A DNA stretch of 64,000 nucleotides from Enoplolaimus lenunculus (lineage: Eukaryota; Nematoda; Enoplea; Enoplida; Thoracostomopsidae): positions 88,501 to 152,500 of the forward strand of contig JASANG010003922.1 of assembly GCA_030248215.1 (NCBI GenBank), read 5' to 3'. The position numbers were made by a program, and so were the translations under genes. This document shows, one piece after another, positions 35,010 through 45,672 of this stretch; the first letter of the stretch is position 1; each line of letters opens with the position of its first letter. The notes beneath the pieces were generated by a model. It did not search any database and was not told the DNA's origin. It saw nothing but the letters and a program-made list of their open reading frames with translations.

Positions 35010-38000
35010 TTAAACTGCTTCACGCAGAGCAGTTTCAAACTGGCGAAGCTTTGTTGCTATTGACATATCGACAAACCGGTCCCCAACAGTCACTGTCATT
35101 CCGCCAACTAATGAAGGATCAACCTAAAACAAAACGATACTCATATATAGATAATTAGAACAAAATTTGGTTCTAATCCAACACTCAGGAAACAAAAATC
35201 AACCGGGTGTCATTCGATATCGGTCGTATTTAACTTAATTAGCGCTGAATAATCAATTTTTTTTCGTGGTTTACGATTCGTTCAACAACCGCTTGAGACA
35301 GGGTATAAACAGATATCAGTTTCCGGTAAAATAACGGAAATTCAGTTATTTTACGCTCAAAATTAGTTATTAATCAGGTGTAAATCCCACATTTTTCACA
35401 TCTGTGGCAATTGTTCGAAATGAAATAAATAGAAGAATTCACTAAAATCTTAAAAATTCCGATGAATCCGAATTTTTTTCTTTAAAATTTCATAACCCCA
35501 AAAATATTTGCCACGCTTCAATTGTATTGGCCCAAAAAATCTTTGAAACTTTTATACTTTCAGTATCCGCTTTCCGTTGTTTTGATCACGATCCGTTTCC
35601 GTTTTATTTTTTAACTATCCGTTTACACCCTGGCTTGAGATAAACCATGTGTGGTAAAATTTTATTACAGGCCTAGTTTGAGTTTATTACTGTTCAATAC
35701 TTAATGTTGAAATAATAGATCTCGAACACGAACGTCGGTAACACAAAAGCAACGTGTTAAACCAACACAAACTGATATCGTTTCATAAAGTAATATACTT
35801 TACCTTCGACAGGATATTCAATTTGTCTCCTGGCTTTACAAATGCTTGTAACGTCGTAGTCAATTCTTTAAGCGTAGCGTCATCCAACGGCTGAAATCAA
35901 CGTACATATAGTTCAATGTTTTCTTGTAAAATAATATTCCCCGAACACAAACAACTTGAGATGGGCGGTCTCAGTTAAAGTTTTAACCATTTATGTCCGC
36001 AATTTTTACAATAAAACCTAGACTTGCATCCAACCATGTACTTGTAAGGCACTGTTAACGTGTGTCACAATTAGTACTAAACGCTGCTTCAGACGCAGAC
36101 TCAGATGTCTGACAACAAATTACTAACAGTGCATAATTTTTCACTGCATTGGTATTATGCGCACCTTAGCTGTGGTTACTTCGCATGGAACCTCACCACG
36201 ATGTGCGGACATTAATTCAGCATATGACTTGCAAATTGAATCTAAATCCTTTAGTCGCCCATTCTCAGCGATTAACCCTTAAAAATAGAAAGTTGAATTA
36301 TTGTTAGTTAAACGAAACTAGTAACTAAACACCCTTATAAGTATACTAGATTGTGTTACACAACAATCGGTGGCAAATTTCACAACGGAACATGTAAGTC
36401 TACATATTTCTGACTTTCAAACAACGGGCTTTTTTCACAGCTTACCATTTGCGTTTAAAATTAGGTTTTATTTTTTCGCCAGCCGTTAAAAATTAAATAT
36501 TGCGGAAAAATCACTGGTTTTAAACTACTACACATCACAGGCAAGTAAACCAATCACGTGTTACACGTATTTAACGCTTACCAAGGAAGTTTGAAGAAAT
36601 TTCAGACTGTCTCAGTTTGCTAGCAATGCTTTGTATCGCTTCTGAAACACGACTATTAATAGTTGGACTTCACAATTTGACACTTGGCAATGATGCCAAA
36701 ATGGCCAAATTAAATTAATACACATACTGTCCAACAGTGCACGAATTAAGTATAAAAAGTAGTTAATCAATTTATACAGGGATTTTGGACAGAAGAGTTG
36801 CAAGATGGTACAAAGTTAACCAACAATTTAATCTCAGAAACATTTCGACAACTGTAACAAATAAGACAAACACTACATAAGGTACATAATATCAGGGTGC
36901 AACCAGATACCGATAAATGCCGGAGCCGGATAATCTAATATCCGGCTGGAGTCGGATAATTATTTCAAATCTAATACTAGATTGCATTCCAATATCAGAA
37001 CGTAGCTAACACTTGTTCCTTAAATGGCCTAAGGTATCCAAAGTGTTTACGTTACAAAGCTAAGTCTCATGCCGATGCATTTTCAACATTCTAACAACGA
37101 CCCTATTTCATTACTCTATGTTTATGTAACGTTGCGTTCAGTTGCAATACTATTAATTGTTTGGCCCGTGTTAGTTTTAAGGGCATCCAGTTTTCCCTAG
37201 GTACTATAAAATAGAGGCGGCTATAATCAGCTACGGGAGGCTCGGTTTCAGTAAACCTCGGTATTTGGTAAGTCTCATTTTTTGAGTCTCTGTGGCTTGG
37301 AATAAGGGTTAGGCTAAGGCTTACTTTATTTTTACGCTGAAGCTTAGTCTTTTTACGTTCCTCAAATAACACTGGTCATGTTTATCATGTTTTCCAGCGG
37401 TATTGTAACCCACTAAACTTTTTTGCCGCAGCCGGATACCCGGTCGCACCCTGCATAATATATCGCTTTCTGAAATCTAGTTGAAAAGTAGGCGACTGTT
37501 AAGTAAATGTATAACAAACCACAAAACTATATACCTTTCTTAATCAGGGGTTTGACAGTTGGATCATCCACAAACCCTTTAAACTTTATGTCTTCGTGAT
37601 ACAACTTCTGAAATTAATTGTTTACACTAAAAGAAAAACAACTAAAATAGAAACGCATAATTTTTCACGACCGCCACTTGAAACTTTTGTAAATTGCCTG
37701 GGTTTCTGAAACCCTACGTAAAGTAAGGTATGCATTACAAGTTTAAGCATAACTTAAGTAATTGAGCGAAGCGTACTATGTTTTGTACTCGGATATCGAA
37801 AGGTAGATGTCCGTTTGTCTGCCCATTCAAAAAGAATCTCAAAAACCGTGAACCGATTTAGATAAACTTTTCTGTTTGAAAGCTTAGTTATTATCCTGGG
37901 GTGTTAAGCTAGCATAGGGGTTCTAAAACTTTAAACTAGGGAACGACCGGATCCAAAATTTTGCATTTACCGGATCCGGATCTTAAAATTCAGATCCGGC

Positions 38001-41000
38001 CCGGATCCGGATCCGGATCTTACGAGCTGAATAATTTTTCATTACCCTTATTGCAATCACGCATTTTATGGTGAATTTTAGCCTCACGCTTAGAAATATA
38101 TTTGTACTACTGCTACAACCATTTGTTCTAGATTATAAACTGATTTGCTAAATTTCGTTGCACTTTTAAGTATATATAAGTATAAGTATTTGCCAAGCAG
38201 TTTGTATCACTAGCTATGAAACTTGCAAATACATACACTTTTATATTCAATTTGTTACGTAGGTATTTCCTATTGCTTATTAGATTACGTACGCATAGTT
38301 GAAATACATACACCAATTTTGGTATGTTTTTGTTTGTATATCAAATTTCGGATCCGGAGATCCGGTAGTTTATTATACCGGATCCGGACCTTAAAAATTG
38401 CAGAGATCCGGCCCGGATCCGGATCCGAATCTCGGATCCGGTCGATCCCTACTTTAAACCTTTATTAGCTACAGGCTGTGGTGCAAAACGGAACTGGATT
38501 TTACCGGAATCAGAACCGCAAATTTATACCGGAACCGGAACTACAATATTAATTGTGACTATGCGGATAATTTTAATTAACAAATTATAATATTGTCTGT
38601 TGGCTGGCAACAATTCTCAAAGACGCCACATGAACAAATTGCAAATAATTTTCTAGCTCTAAACCACAATCAATTATTGACAAGTTAACAAGTCAAAAAC
38701 AATTTAATAGATAAATGATGCAGAATATTTATACAATTATATCACAAGTAGGCCTAAAATTAAAATATGGAAATTTCGATTCCGACTGATTGTGCAATCG
38801 GAAACGGGATCGGAATCGGATCTCGTTTTGAATCGGAATTCTAATCTGAATCGGAATTCCGACTGCACCCTGCTACAGGTAATTTGCATAAATGTTTAAG
38901 ATTAAATTAGGACTTTTTACTCTATTTAACTAATTATCAGGATTACAAGCAATCTAATTTCAGTACTAAATTTCTTTTTCAGCATGAGAAACCTGAATAA
39001 ATTGTTTATAAGCCCTCGAAACCGATAATTAAATAGTTAGGTAATAGCTAATTTGCACATTAGATTAAATGATAAGCTTTAATTAAGAGGTTTTAAATTT
39101 GAATATTCAGCGAAAAACTAATTTGCATATTAGCTAATTAGTTAAGCTTAAATTTTGACTTTTTAAATTATTTCACTGATTATTAAGGTTACAAACAATA
39201 ATATTTTGTAGTAAATGGTTTTTGGTGGAAGAAATCTGTATAAATTCTTTGCAAACCTCCAAAACCGACAATAGAAACGTAAGCTAACAGCTAACTTGCA
39301 TATTAGCTTAATTAGTTAAGCCTAAATTGGGACTTTTTTAATTATTCGACTAATCATTAGGGTCACAAGCAATCAAATTCAGTACAAAAGGGTGTTGGGT
39401 GCAAGAAATCTGAAATTGTTTATAAACCTCCAAAACCGATCAGTGAATAGTCAGCTAACAATAAAGTTGCATATTAGATTAATTGGAATATAAATGCGTG
39501 GGTCAAATTATCCGGTGGTGCTTTGTAAGTTTGAAATGCTTTCCTATACTCATTAAAAAGTATGTACATCAAGCCTCGCTCAATATACGTATGTAGTTCT
39601 ACTACTTCTACTACGACTGGTTAAATACTAAAGTAAGATTTCGGAACCCAACCATTAGTATGCTGAGCATGAGAATCTGAAGAATAACTATTCGCAAGAA
39701 ATTGCAATTAGTAGCCGTTATATTTAGGCCTATCTACAACCAATGATCAGGGTGCAACCGGAATTCCGGTTCCGGTTCCGGCAATTTTTCACCTTCCGGT
39801 TCCGGTTCCGGTAAATTTTTACCGGATTTAAAAATTCCGGTATTATAATTTGGCCGTTTTCTTAACTTTGCTAATTTTTAAGAATCTCTTTTGACAGCCA
39901 CTTGTACTCCGAATATAAGCCATTGATGGTGGATTTCACTTCAGTCGATGATGAAAATCTAAAATACAACAAATAAAATAAATACCTATGTTCGACTAAG
40001 GTTATTTCACAAATAATAGAGCAAAAAATAAGATTAAAATGAAATTTTTGGTGAAATGCATTTTTCATTCTCCGGTTCCGGTTCCGGTAAAATTTTCAAA
40101 TTCCGGTTCCGGTTCCGGTTCCGGTAAATTGTAATTCCGGTTGCACCCTGCCAGTGATAACTATAAATCGAATGTGAAAATTCTTCAACATATATAAAGA
40201 AAATTTGCTCATAATTGCAAATATACCAAAGATGCCATTATATAAAGAGCTATACGTGCATCATTTATATATACTTTTAATTAAACATCAAGAAAAATAC
40301 CTTTTTAAAGACTAAAATGGTCAGCTCTGGCCTCTGGATAAAACTAAGCCATAAAATACCTGAATTTCACGCATTTCTTTTTCGACTGCTTCCAATTGAC
40401 TGTGCTTATGTGCTGCGGAATAAAGTGCTGTTGCATACCGACCGGCAACACCAAACACTTGTATCGGAGTCTACGACATAAGTATGACAGGCGTTTAAAA
40501 CATTAATGAATGTGCTGCAATTTGTATATCCATTGACAAATGCTTAATTAACGCATATACAGCGTAGTTTTCTGAACACTTGCGAACAAGTTTCCACCAG
40601 ATGTAAAAATACCGGACACAGGAACCGGTAGTAAATTTCCTACAGGAACCGAAACCTGATTTGCTCCGAATATTACGTACGTCAAAATTTAACAAAATTT
40701 TGGGCAACCTCTCAACGCATTAAACAATTTCTTTTTATGTCTACAAGGCTACCTTTATTCCAAAATCATGGAATTCTAAAAGCTATTTTTCACTGCTACG
40801 TCGTTGCAAAATGTAAATATTTTGTTTACTGAAGTCGGATATGAGTTTTGAGCCGCACATCAAACTAGCACCAGGTCGCAGTAATTTTTGAGAACACGAA
40901 AAATAAAGTCAGCGACAGAAATTATTTTAAATCTACGTTCTTGTTGGTATCCCAGATCGGGCGAAATGAGAAATTCCAACTCTCATAAAGTTCCATGCGC

Positions 41001-41146
41001 TCACCTTGACAAGAGCACTGCGCGCTGTAGTAGTTGACAATTGGCGCTAAAATATAGAAATAATACGTACCTATTTAATTTTCTGTAAAACTAGTTTGAA
41101 AAATTTATCGACGACCTATCACAAAAATGTTAAACCACCTTACCAT
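35010..41146 (-). CDS. ATP5PO: Mitochondrial ATP synthase subunit O (OSCP)
   Basis: Exons on the minus strand: 41144-41146 (ATG only, tentative), 41005-41046, 40360-40470, 37535-37607, 36582-36641, 36165-36277, 35804-35890, 35010-35123; 200 aa, phases consistent. OSCP joins the F1 head of mitochondrial ATP synthase to the peripheral stalk. Diagnostic segments are [20 protein letters not shown] at the start of the mature protein, [25 protein letters not shown], and the C-terminal [20 protein letters not shown]. The N-terminus [15 protein letters not shown] has Arg, Ser and Thr and no acidic residue, as expected for a mitochondrial presequence. The start is the weak point: it rests on an ATG directly followed by GTAAGG, 97 bp upstream of the exon at 41046. 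A different first exon is possible. Large introns hold hAT-type elements. Residues 16-200 are secure. Confidence 0.92.
35299..35632. mobile_element. hAT-type miniature element, CAGGGTGTAAAC subfamily, intact copy
   Basis: 334 bp with ends CAGGGTATAAACAGATATC and CCGTTTACACCCTG, flanked by a perfect 8-bp duplication GCTTGAGA. Subterminal words are TTTCCG and ACGGAA. It lies in the last intron of the OSCP gene. It is the reference copy for 7051-7825, 9793-10164 and the truncated 51427-51674. Confidence 0.88.
36893..37453. mobile_element. hAT-type miniature element, CAGGGTGCAACC/CCGGTCGCACCCTG
   Basis: 561 bp flanked by a perfect 8-bp duplication CATAATAT. Subterminal CCGGATA/TATCCGG words lie at both ends. 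The interior at 37220-37300 carries CTCGGT-rich sequence like that at 5110-5400, so it may hold a nested fragment. It is in an OSCP intron. Confidence 0.85.
37937..38451. mobile_element. hAT-type miniature element, TAGGGATCGACCGGATCC ends
   Basis: 515 bp with ends TAGGGAACGACCGGATCC and GGATCCGGTCGATCCCTA, flanked by a perfect 8-bp duplication CTTTAAAC. Inside each end are clusters of CCGGATCCGG. It differs from the CAGGGTG subfamilies in its terminal bases but has the same architecture. It lies in the largest OSCP intron. Confidence 0.88.
38477..38872. mobile_element. hAT-type miniature element, CAGGGTGCAACCGG subfamily, old copy
   Basis: 396 bp, the same length as the younger copies, starting TGTGGTGCAAAACGGAAC and ending TTCCGACTGCACCCTG. 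The flanking octamers CTACAGGC and CTACAGGT match at 7 of 8. Sequence identity to the other copies is low, so it is much older. Confidence 0.7.
38880..39490. repeat. Three imperfect tandem copies of an AT-rich unit
   Basis: Phrases such as GCATATTAG...TAATTAGTTAAG, GACTTTTT...ATTATT, TACAAGCAATC, and TTTATAAACCTCCAAAACCG recur three times with spacings of about 247 and 173 bp. It lies in an OSCP intron. Function unknown; probably a decayed tandem duplication. Confidence 0.6.
39748..40150 (-). mobile_element. hAT-type miniature element, CAGGGTGCAACCGG subfamily, copy 2
   Basis: 403 bp with ends CAGGGTGCAACCGGAATT and CCGGTTGCACCCTG, flanked by CCAATGAT and CCAGTGAT (7 of 8). Nearly identical to the copy at 50509-50899. 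The 65-codon frame at 39871-40068 on the minus strand is open. It lies in an OSCP intron. Confidence 0.9.
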
Positions 41147-42840
41147 ACTTTTAAACGCGGCGTACAAAATTCGAAATATATATACAAAACAATTGTGATT
41201 TCATACACTTAGTTATATCTTATATGGTGAGTCTAGAAGCCGGCAACTATCATGTCACGAGCCTTTATAATAGTAATAGATTTAATTGACATACCGCTAA
41301 ATTGAGACAGGCCATTCTGCCCACAGGTGATCACGCGTTGAAAAGAAAATGACACGACGTTATTAAAACGTACGTATATAAACCTATGTTTAAAAAACAT
41401 AAATGAAAAACAAAATACTAGCAAAGTTTGCTCAAAAATATCTGCGGATTTTCGCTTCGTCTTCAAAAAATAAGTTTCGGAAAATTGGTACTTAACTCAA
41501 CTTTAGCTCAGGGCGCATATTTTCGACTGAATACACCACCTCAAAAGAGAAGCACCCATCATTTTCAGCCTAGGTAAGGTAGTAAGATCGGTAACGTGAT
41601 ATTTTGCGCAACTACGCCGCACATCCCGCCTCTCTAACTACTTCTAACATCTACTATTCATGTCAACGCGTATGTTACCGACAAGCTCACGTACGTAAAT
41701 TGCAATCACTATGCGACCGGCTATTAATTTACTGCGTACTGGAATCGGATTGCGAAATTTACCAGAATCGAATTCGGATACATCTTAGCTTGTGCACTAT
41801 TGGTAATTATTTGAGAGCTGCCTCAAACGTATCCTGCTTTTTGCTTTTACATCTGCTAGCGCACTAGCTATGAAGGCTACCATTATCGGACTGTTTGCGT
41901 ACACCATACCTTACTCCTTTTCGGCCACCAGCCCACTCTGGCCTGACATATGACATTTAAATACTCAATTTTGTCTGTACTTATTAATACGAGATTTGCT
42001 CTAAGTTCAGATTTTCTTCTATTCGACTGGTCGTCTGGAGTGCCTCTAGAAACACAGCCCCGCTGCTCTAAAGTTTTATAAACGCGGTCCCATGAAGTCA
42101 GTATATGATCGATTTTAGAGAAACTTAACGGCTTATACCAGGAGATGAGGGCTTTCGATCCTTCCTCGTCTTCTTTTTCTTTGTACCTCCTACATTATTC
42201 TTCAGAGTTTGCAGGTCGAGAACTTTAAGCGTAGTCCCTGTTGTCATGAAGTAAACAAGTCTAACTACGGCCCCAGCAATTAACAAGCACGGCATAATTA
42301 TGAAGCTGTTGCTTTAAATAAAAGCAGTGGTAAAACCGAGCTGATTATATAAGTTTCTCACTTCTCAATTCAATCATACGTTCCGATATCTTGTTTGACG
42401 TTTAAGTCATGCTGAACACTTTAGTGAAAGGCAAAGTGAGTGGTGTAAAGTGCTACGTAGCTAGATGTTTTAACAGTTTTTCATATTGTCTCAGTTCGTC
42501 CTCTCAATCTTTTGTTTGTAGTTTGTTTAACTATCCTTAACGCAAATCAACATGACTTGGAGCAGCTCGTTCGCATAAATAGATTTGCAGTTCGTAATTG
42601 TACTCTGGTGATTTCATAACTAACGACTTAATTCTATCAGGGAATCGCAATTAGTTTTAAATTATCACTTGTCGCGCAAAAGCGGGTTTACAAGCGTTAG
42701 CCACCATGGGATCGATAACCAAGGCCCGCGGTAACTGATGACGGGAGAACAAAAGAAACTTAAAAACAATAAAAATCACAAGGTCTCTAGCTAAATTACG
42801 CCTTTTTACAGCAGCATATGCTCCAATTTAGGTATTATAC
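41147..42840. other. Intergenic stretch between OSCP and the SINE cluster
   Basis: No further gene is recognised. It should contain the OSCP promoter (reading left). A fragment at about 40590-40680 in the neighbouring intron and scattered CCGGAA words suggest worn hAT-type pieces. Nothing else is clear. Confidence 0.35.
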
Positions 42841-42849
42841 AGGTATTTG

Positions 42850-43470
42850 TAAGCATGTGAGACATGCTTGTCCGTTATGTGCACATGTAATATAGTGCAG
42901 TGCACTCTATGTATGCTAGCTGGGAACATACGGTCGACAAATATAGCCGACGAAAATGCAATTGGAGAAGCGGGCTACGTGGCGCAGTGGTTGAGTTCTC
43001 GCTGTAAGAATCCGCAGGCTGAGGGTTCGATCCCCGCTCCAGCCCGCTTTTCCAGCTGCTTAGTAAAAAGGTCTGATGTCCCGGTTCCTGCCTTGACAGA
43101 CATGGGGGCTATGCCGTGAGCGCAATGGCAAATTGCCGCGCTATGAGCACGCTATCCAGTCGAAAATAGGATGGACGGTCAAGGGACGACCTTGTTGAAA
43201 ATAAGGGCATGTAAGCATGTGAGACATGCTTGTCCGTTATGTGCACATGCAATATAGTGCAGTGCACTCTATGTATGCTAGCTGGGAACATACGGTCGAC
43301 AAATATAGTCGACGAAAATGCAATTGGAGAAGCGGGCTACGTGGCGCAGTGGTAGAGTTCTCGCTTTAAGAATCCGCAGGCTGAGGGTTTCGATCCCCGC
43401 TCCAGCCCGCTTTTCCAGCTGCTTAGTAAAAAGGTCTGATGTCCCGGTTCCTACCTTGACTGGCAGTATT
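42850..43470 (+). repeat. Tandem pair of tRNA-derived SINEs, type 1
   Basis: Two units about 359 bp apart share a leading GCATGTGAGACATGCTTGTC, then a tRNA-like head (42972-43045 and 43334-43408). The heads have an A box (GTGGCGCAGTGG) and a B box (GGGTTCGATCCCC; the second copy has one extra T). Each is followed by CTTTTCCAGCTGCTTAGTAA. The acceptor stem pairs only in part and the second head is interrupted in its T-arm, so these are SINE heads, not working tRNAs. Reverse-orientation pieces lie at 45300-45425, 46030-46065 and 46240-46315. Confidence 0.75.
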
Positions 43471-43589
43471 TTGGACTCAAACTGGGTCAACAGGTGCTCA
43501 AGTTGTATATAGTTATAACAGTCATCTCGCATGATTTGGCGATGCTTAGCGCTGCTGTTTTTACTTTAGTTTCCATAAACCTCGGCCCT

Positions 43590-44060
43590 TGTGTGCTCGA
43601 GCCAAGCATGCTATCACTATCACGCGGTCATTGCAACAACTTCTTATACCGCTATATGTGCACAGGCATGGCAACATTTGCTTAACATACACTTACGTGC
43701 CCACATCCCTCTTTTTTACAGGCGGTCGTCTCGGACCGTCAATCCAACTACCCGAATTCACGGGCTTGCTATTTGCAGTGCCCATCTCGGTGGGACCTTC
43801 ATGTTGGTACTATACAGTCTGCACGACCCCTGTTCGAAGTTTTGCCCAAAGTTAATGACCACGCCGTGAATCGGACCTCGACTCTGGCGCTCGAGCGAAG
43901 CATGCTACCACTACATCACGCGTTCATTGCAACCACTTCTTATACCGGTATATGTGCACAGGCATGGCAACATTTGCTTTACATGCACTTACGTGCACAT
44001 ATACCGACAGTCATTAAGTTCAGTTTTCTCAGCGTAACGTGCATAATGATTTGAATCGAT
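43590..44060 (-). repeat. SINE type 2, inverted tandem copies
   Basis: About one and a half units of roughly 300 bp with GCATGGCAACATTTGCTT and CTATATGTGCACAGG-like words repeated. The segment GCCCATCTCGGTGGGACC is the reverse complement of GTCCCACCGAGACAGGC in the plus-strand units at 44.3-45.2 kb, so the same family is present here in the opposite direction. Confidence 0.65.
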
Positions 44061-44199
44061 CAATTCTGTCGCACCGTCTGCTGTGAATCCGTAGCAATCG
44101 ACACGATCATTATTGTCTTAAATCCAAATTTTACGTCAAATCCGGTGATATCCTCGACTATATTTGTCAACTGTACGCTAGCGGCAAGCATACGGTGGG

Positions 44200-45190
44200 T
44201 GCACGCAGTGTATCTTTTCTATGTGCCGAGTGTGTAATATTAAAACACATACATGCTCGTGCACTTATAGCCCCAGATATATTATGATATCGGCCGCGTG
44301 GTGTAATGGGTAGCGCGCTTGACTCTCGAGGGAGAGGTCCGAGGTTCGATTCCCGGCGTGGCTATATCTATCGGAGAAATTAAGGAGAAATACCAATTAT
44401 ATTCGCAGTACTTTGAGGAAAGGGGTCGTCCCGACCGTGCAGTTCTGACATGGATGTCCCACCGAGACAGGCGCTGTAAATTGTAGGCCTATGAATTCGG
44501 AGAAGTTTGGATTCGCGGTCCGGGGCGACCGCCTGAAGGGAGAATGGGTAAACGCGGTGTAGCGTGTGTATGTACAGAGTGTGTAGTGTTAAGGCACATA
44601 CATACTCGTTTAGTGTTAAGACACATACATACTCGTGCACGTATAGCACCAGAGGAAGTTATGATGTCGACCGCATGGTGTAATAGGTAGCGCACTTGAC
44701 TCGCGAGCGAGAGGTCCGAGGTTCGATTCGCGCCTTGGTCATATATTTCGGAGAAATTAAAGGGGAAACCATTTATATTCGCAGTACTTCGAGGAAAAGG
44801 GTTGTCCCGACAGTGCAGTTCTGATATGGATGACCCACCGAGACAGGCGTTGTAAATTGCAGGCCTATGGATTCGGAGAAGTTTGGATTCGCCGTCGGGG
44901 CGATCGCTTGAAGAAGGGAGAATGTGGGTATACGCGGTGTACCGCGTGTATGTGCAGAGTGCGTAGTGTTAAGACACATACATACTTGTTTAGTGTTAAG
45001 ACACATACATACTCGTGCACGTATAGCACCAGAGGAAGTTATTATGTCGGCCGCGTGGTGTAATGGATAGCGCACTTGTCTCGCGAGCGAGAGGTCCGAG
45101 GTTCGATTCGCGGCGTGGCCATATCTTTCGGAGAAGGGGAAAAACCAATTATATTCGCAGTACTTCGAGAAAAGGGGTCGTCCTGACCGT
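44200..45190 (+). repeat. SINE type 2, tandem array of about 2.5 units (378-381 bp each)
   Basis: tRNA-like heads lie at 44292-44362, 44669-44740 and 45049-45120, each followed by TTCGGAGAA, TTATATTCGCAGTACTT, a GACAGGCG segment and repeated AAGACACATACATACTCGT. In the head at 45049 the acceptor stem GGCCGCG/CGTGGCC pairs fully and the anticodon stem can pair around a CGC anticodon. The T-stem pairs poorly in all three heads, so transcription by RNA polymerase III is possible but tRNA function is unlikely. Confidence 0.75.
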
Positions 45191-45672
45191 GCAGTTCTGA
45201 CACATAGTATACAATGTGCATTGCATATTTTGCATATGCGCCAGAACAACATGTCTCACCTGCTTACATGCCAAAATTTCTACAAGGTCGTCCCTTGACA
45301 TAGGAACCGGAATTTCAGACCTTTTAACAAAGCGGCTGGAAAAGCGAGTGTGGTTTCGAATTAGCGACATTCTGCGTGGCAGGCAGACGCTGTTACCACT
45401 GCACAACGCAGCCCGCCTCTCCAACTGTTTTGAACTACGATGTGTACTGCATAGATTCTATGCGACGTATATTACGTGTTGACTTTTTATATGTGTGCTA
45501 CATATTCATTCGAGTATTCATTCCACTGTGCAATACCTACAGCTGCAAAAAAGTTAAGTTTAACTGCTTATATATTTACGAATTTCAGGATTTTGCTCGA
45601 ATACGAATAGGTATATGTACATATAAACCTTACGTAGTAATTTTATTTTCACAACTTCGTTATTAGTTTAGC

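Noticed and set aside
42972-45120. Five tRNA-like sequences as functional tRNA genes
   Set aside because: Each lies at the same place in a repeated SINE unit. Stems mispair, especially the T-arm, one T-arm is interrupted by an extra base, and several loops lack U33.
44380-45424. Minus-strand frames of 68-159 codons
   Set aside because: They repeat the same peptide because they lie in tandem SINE units; no start or splice context.
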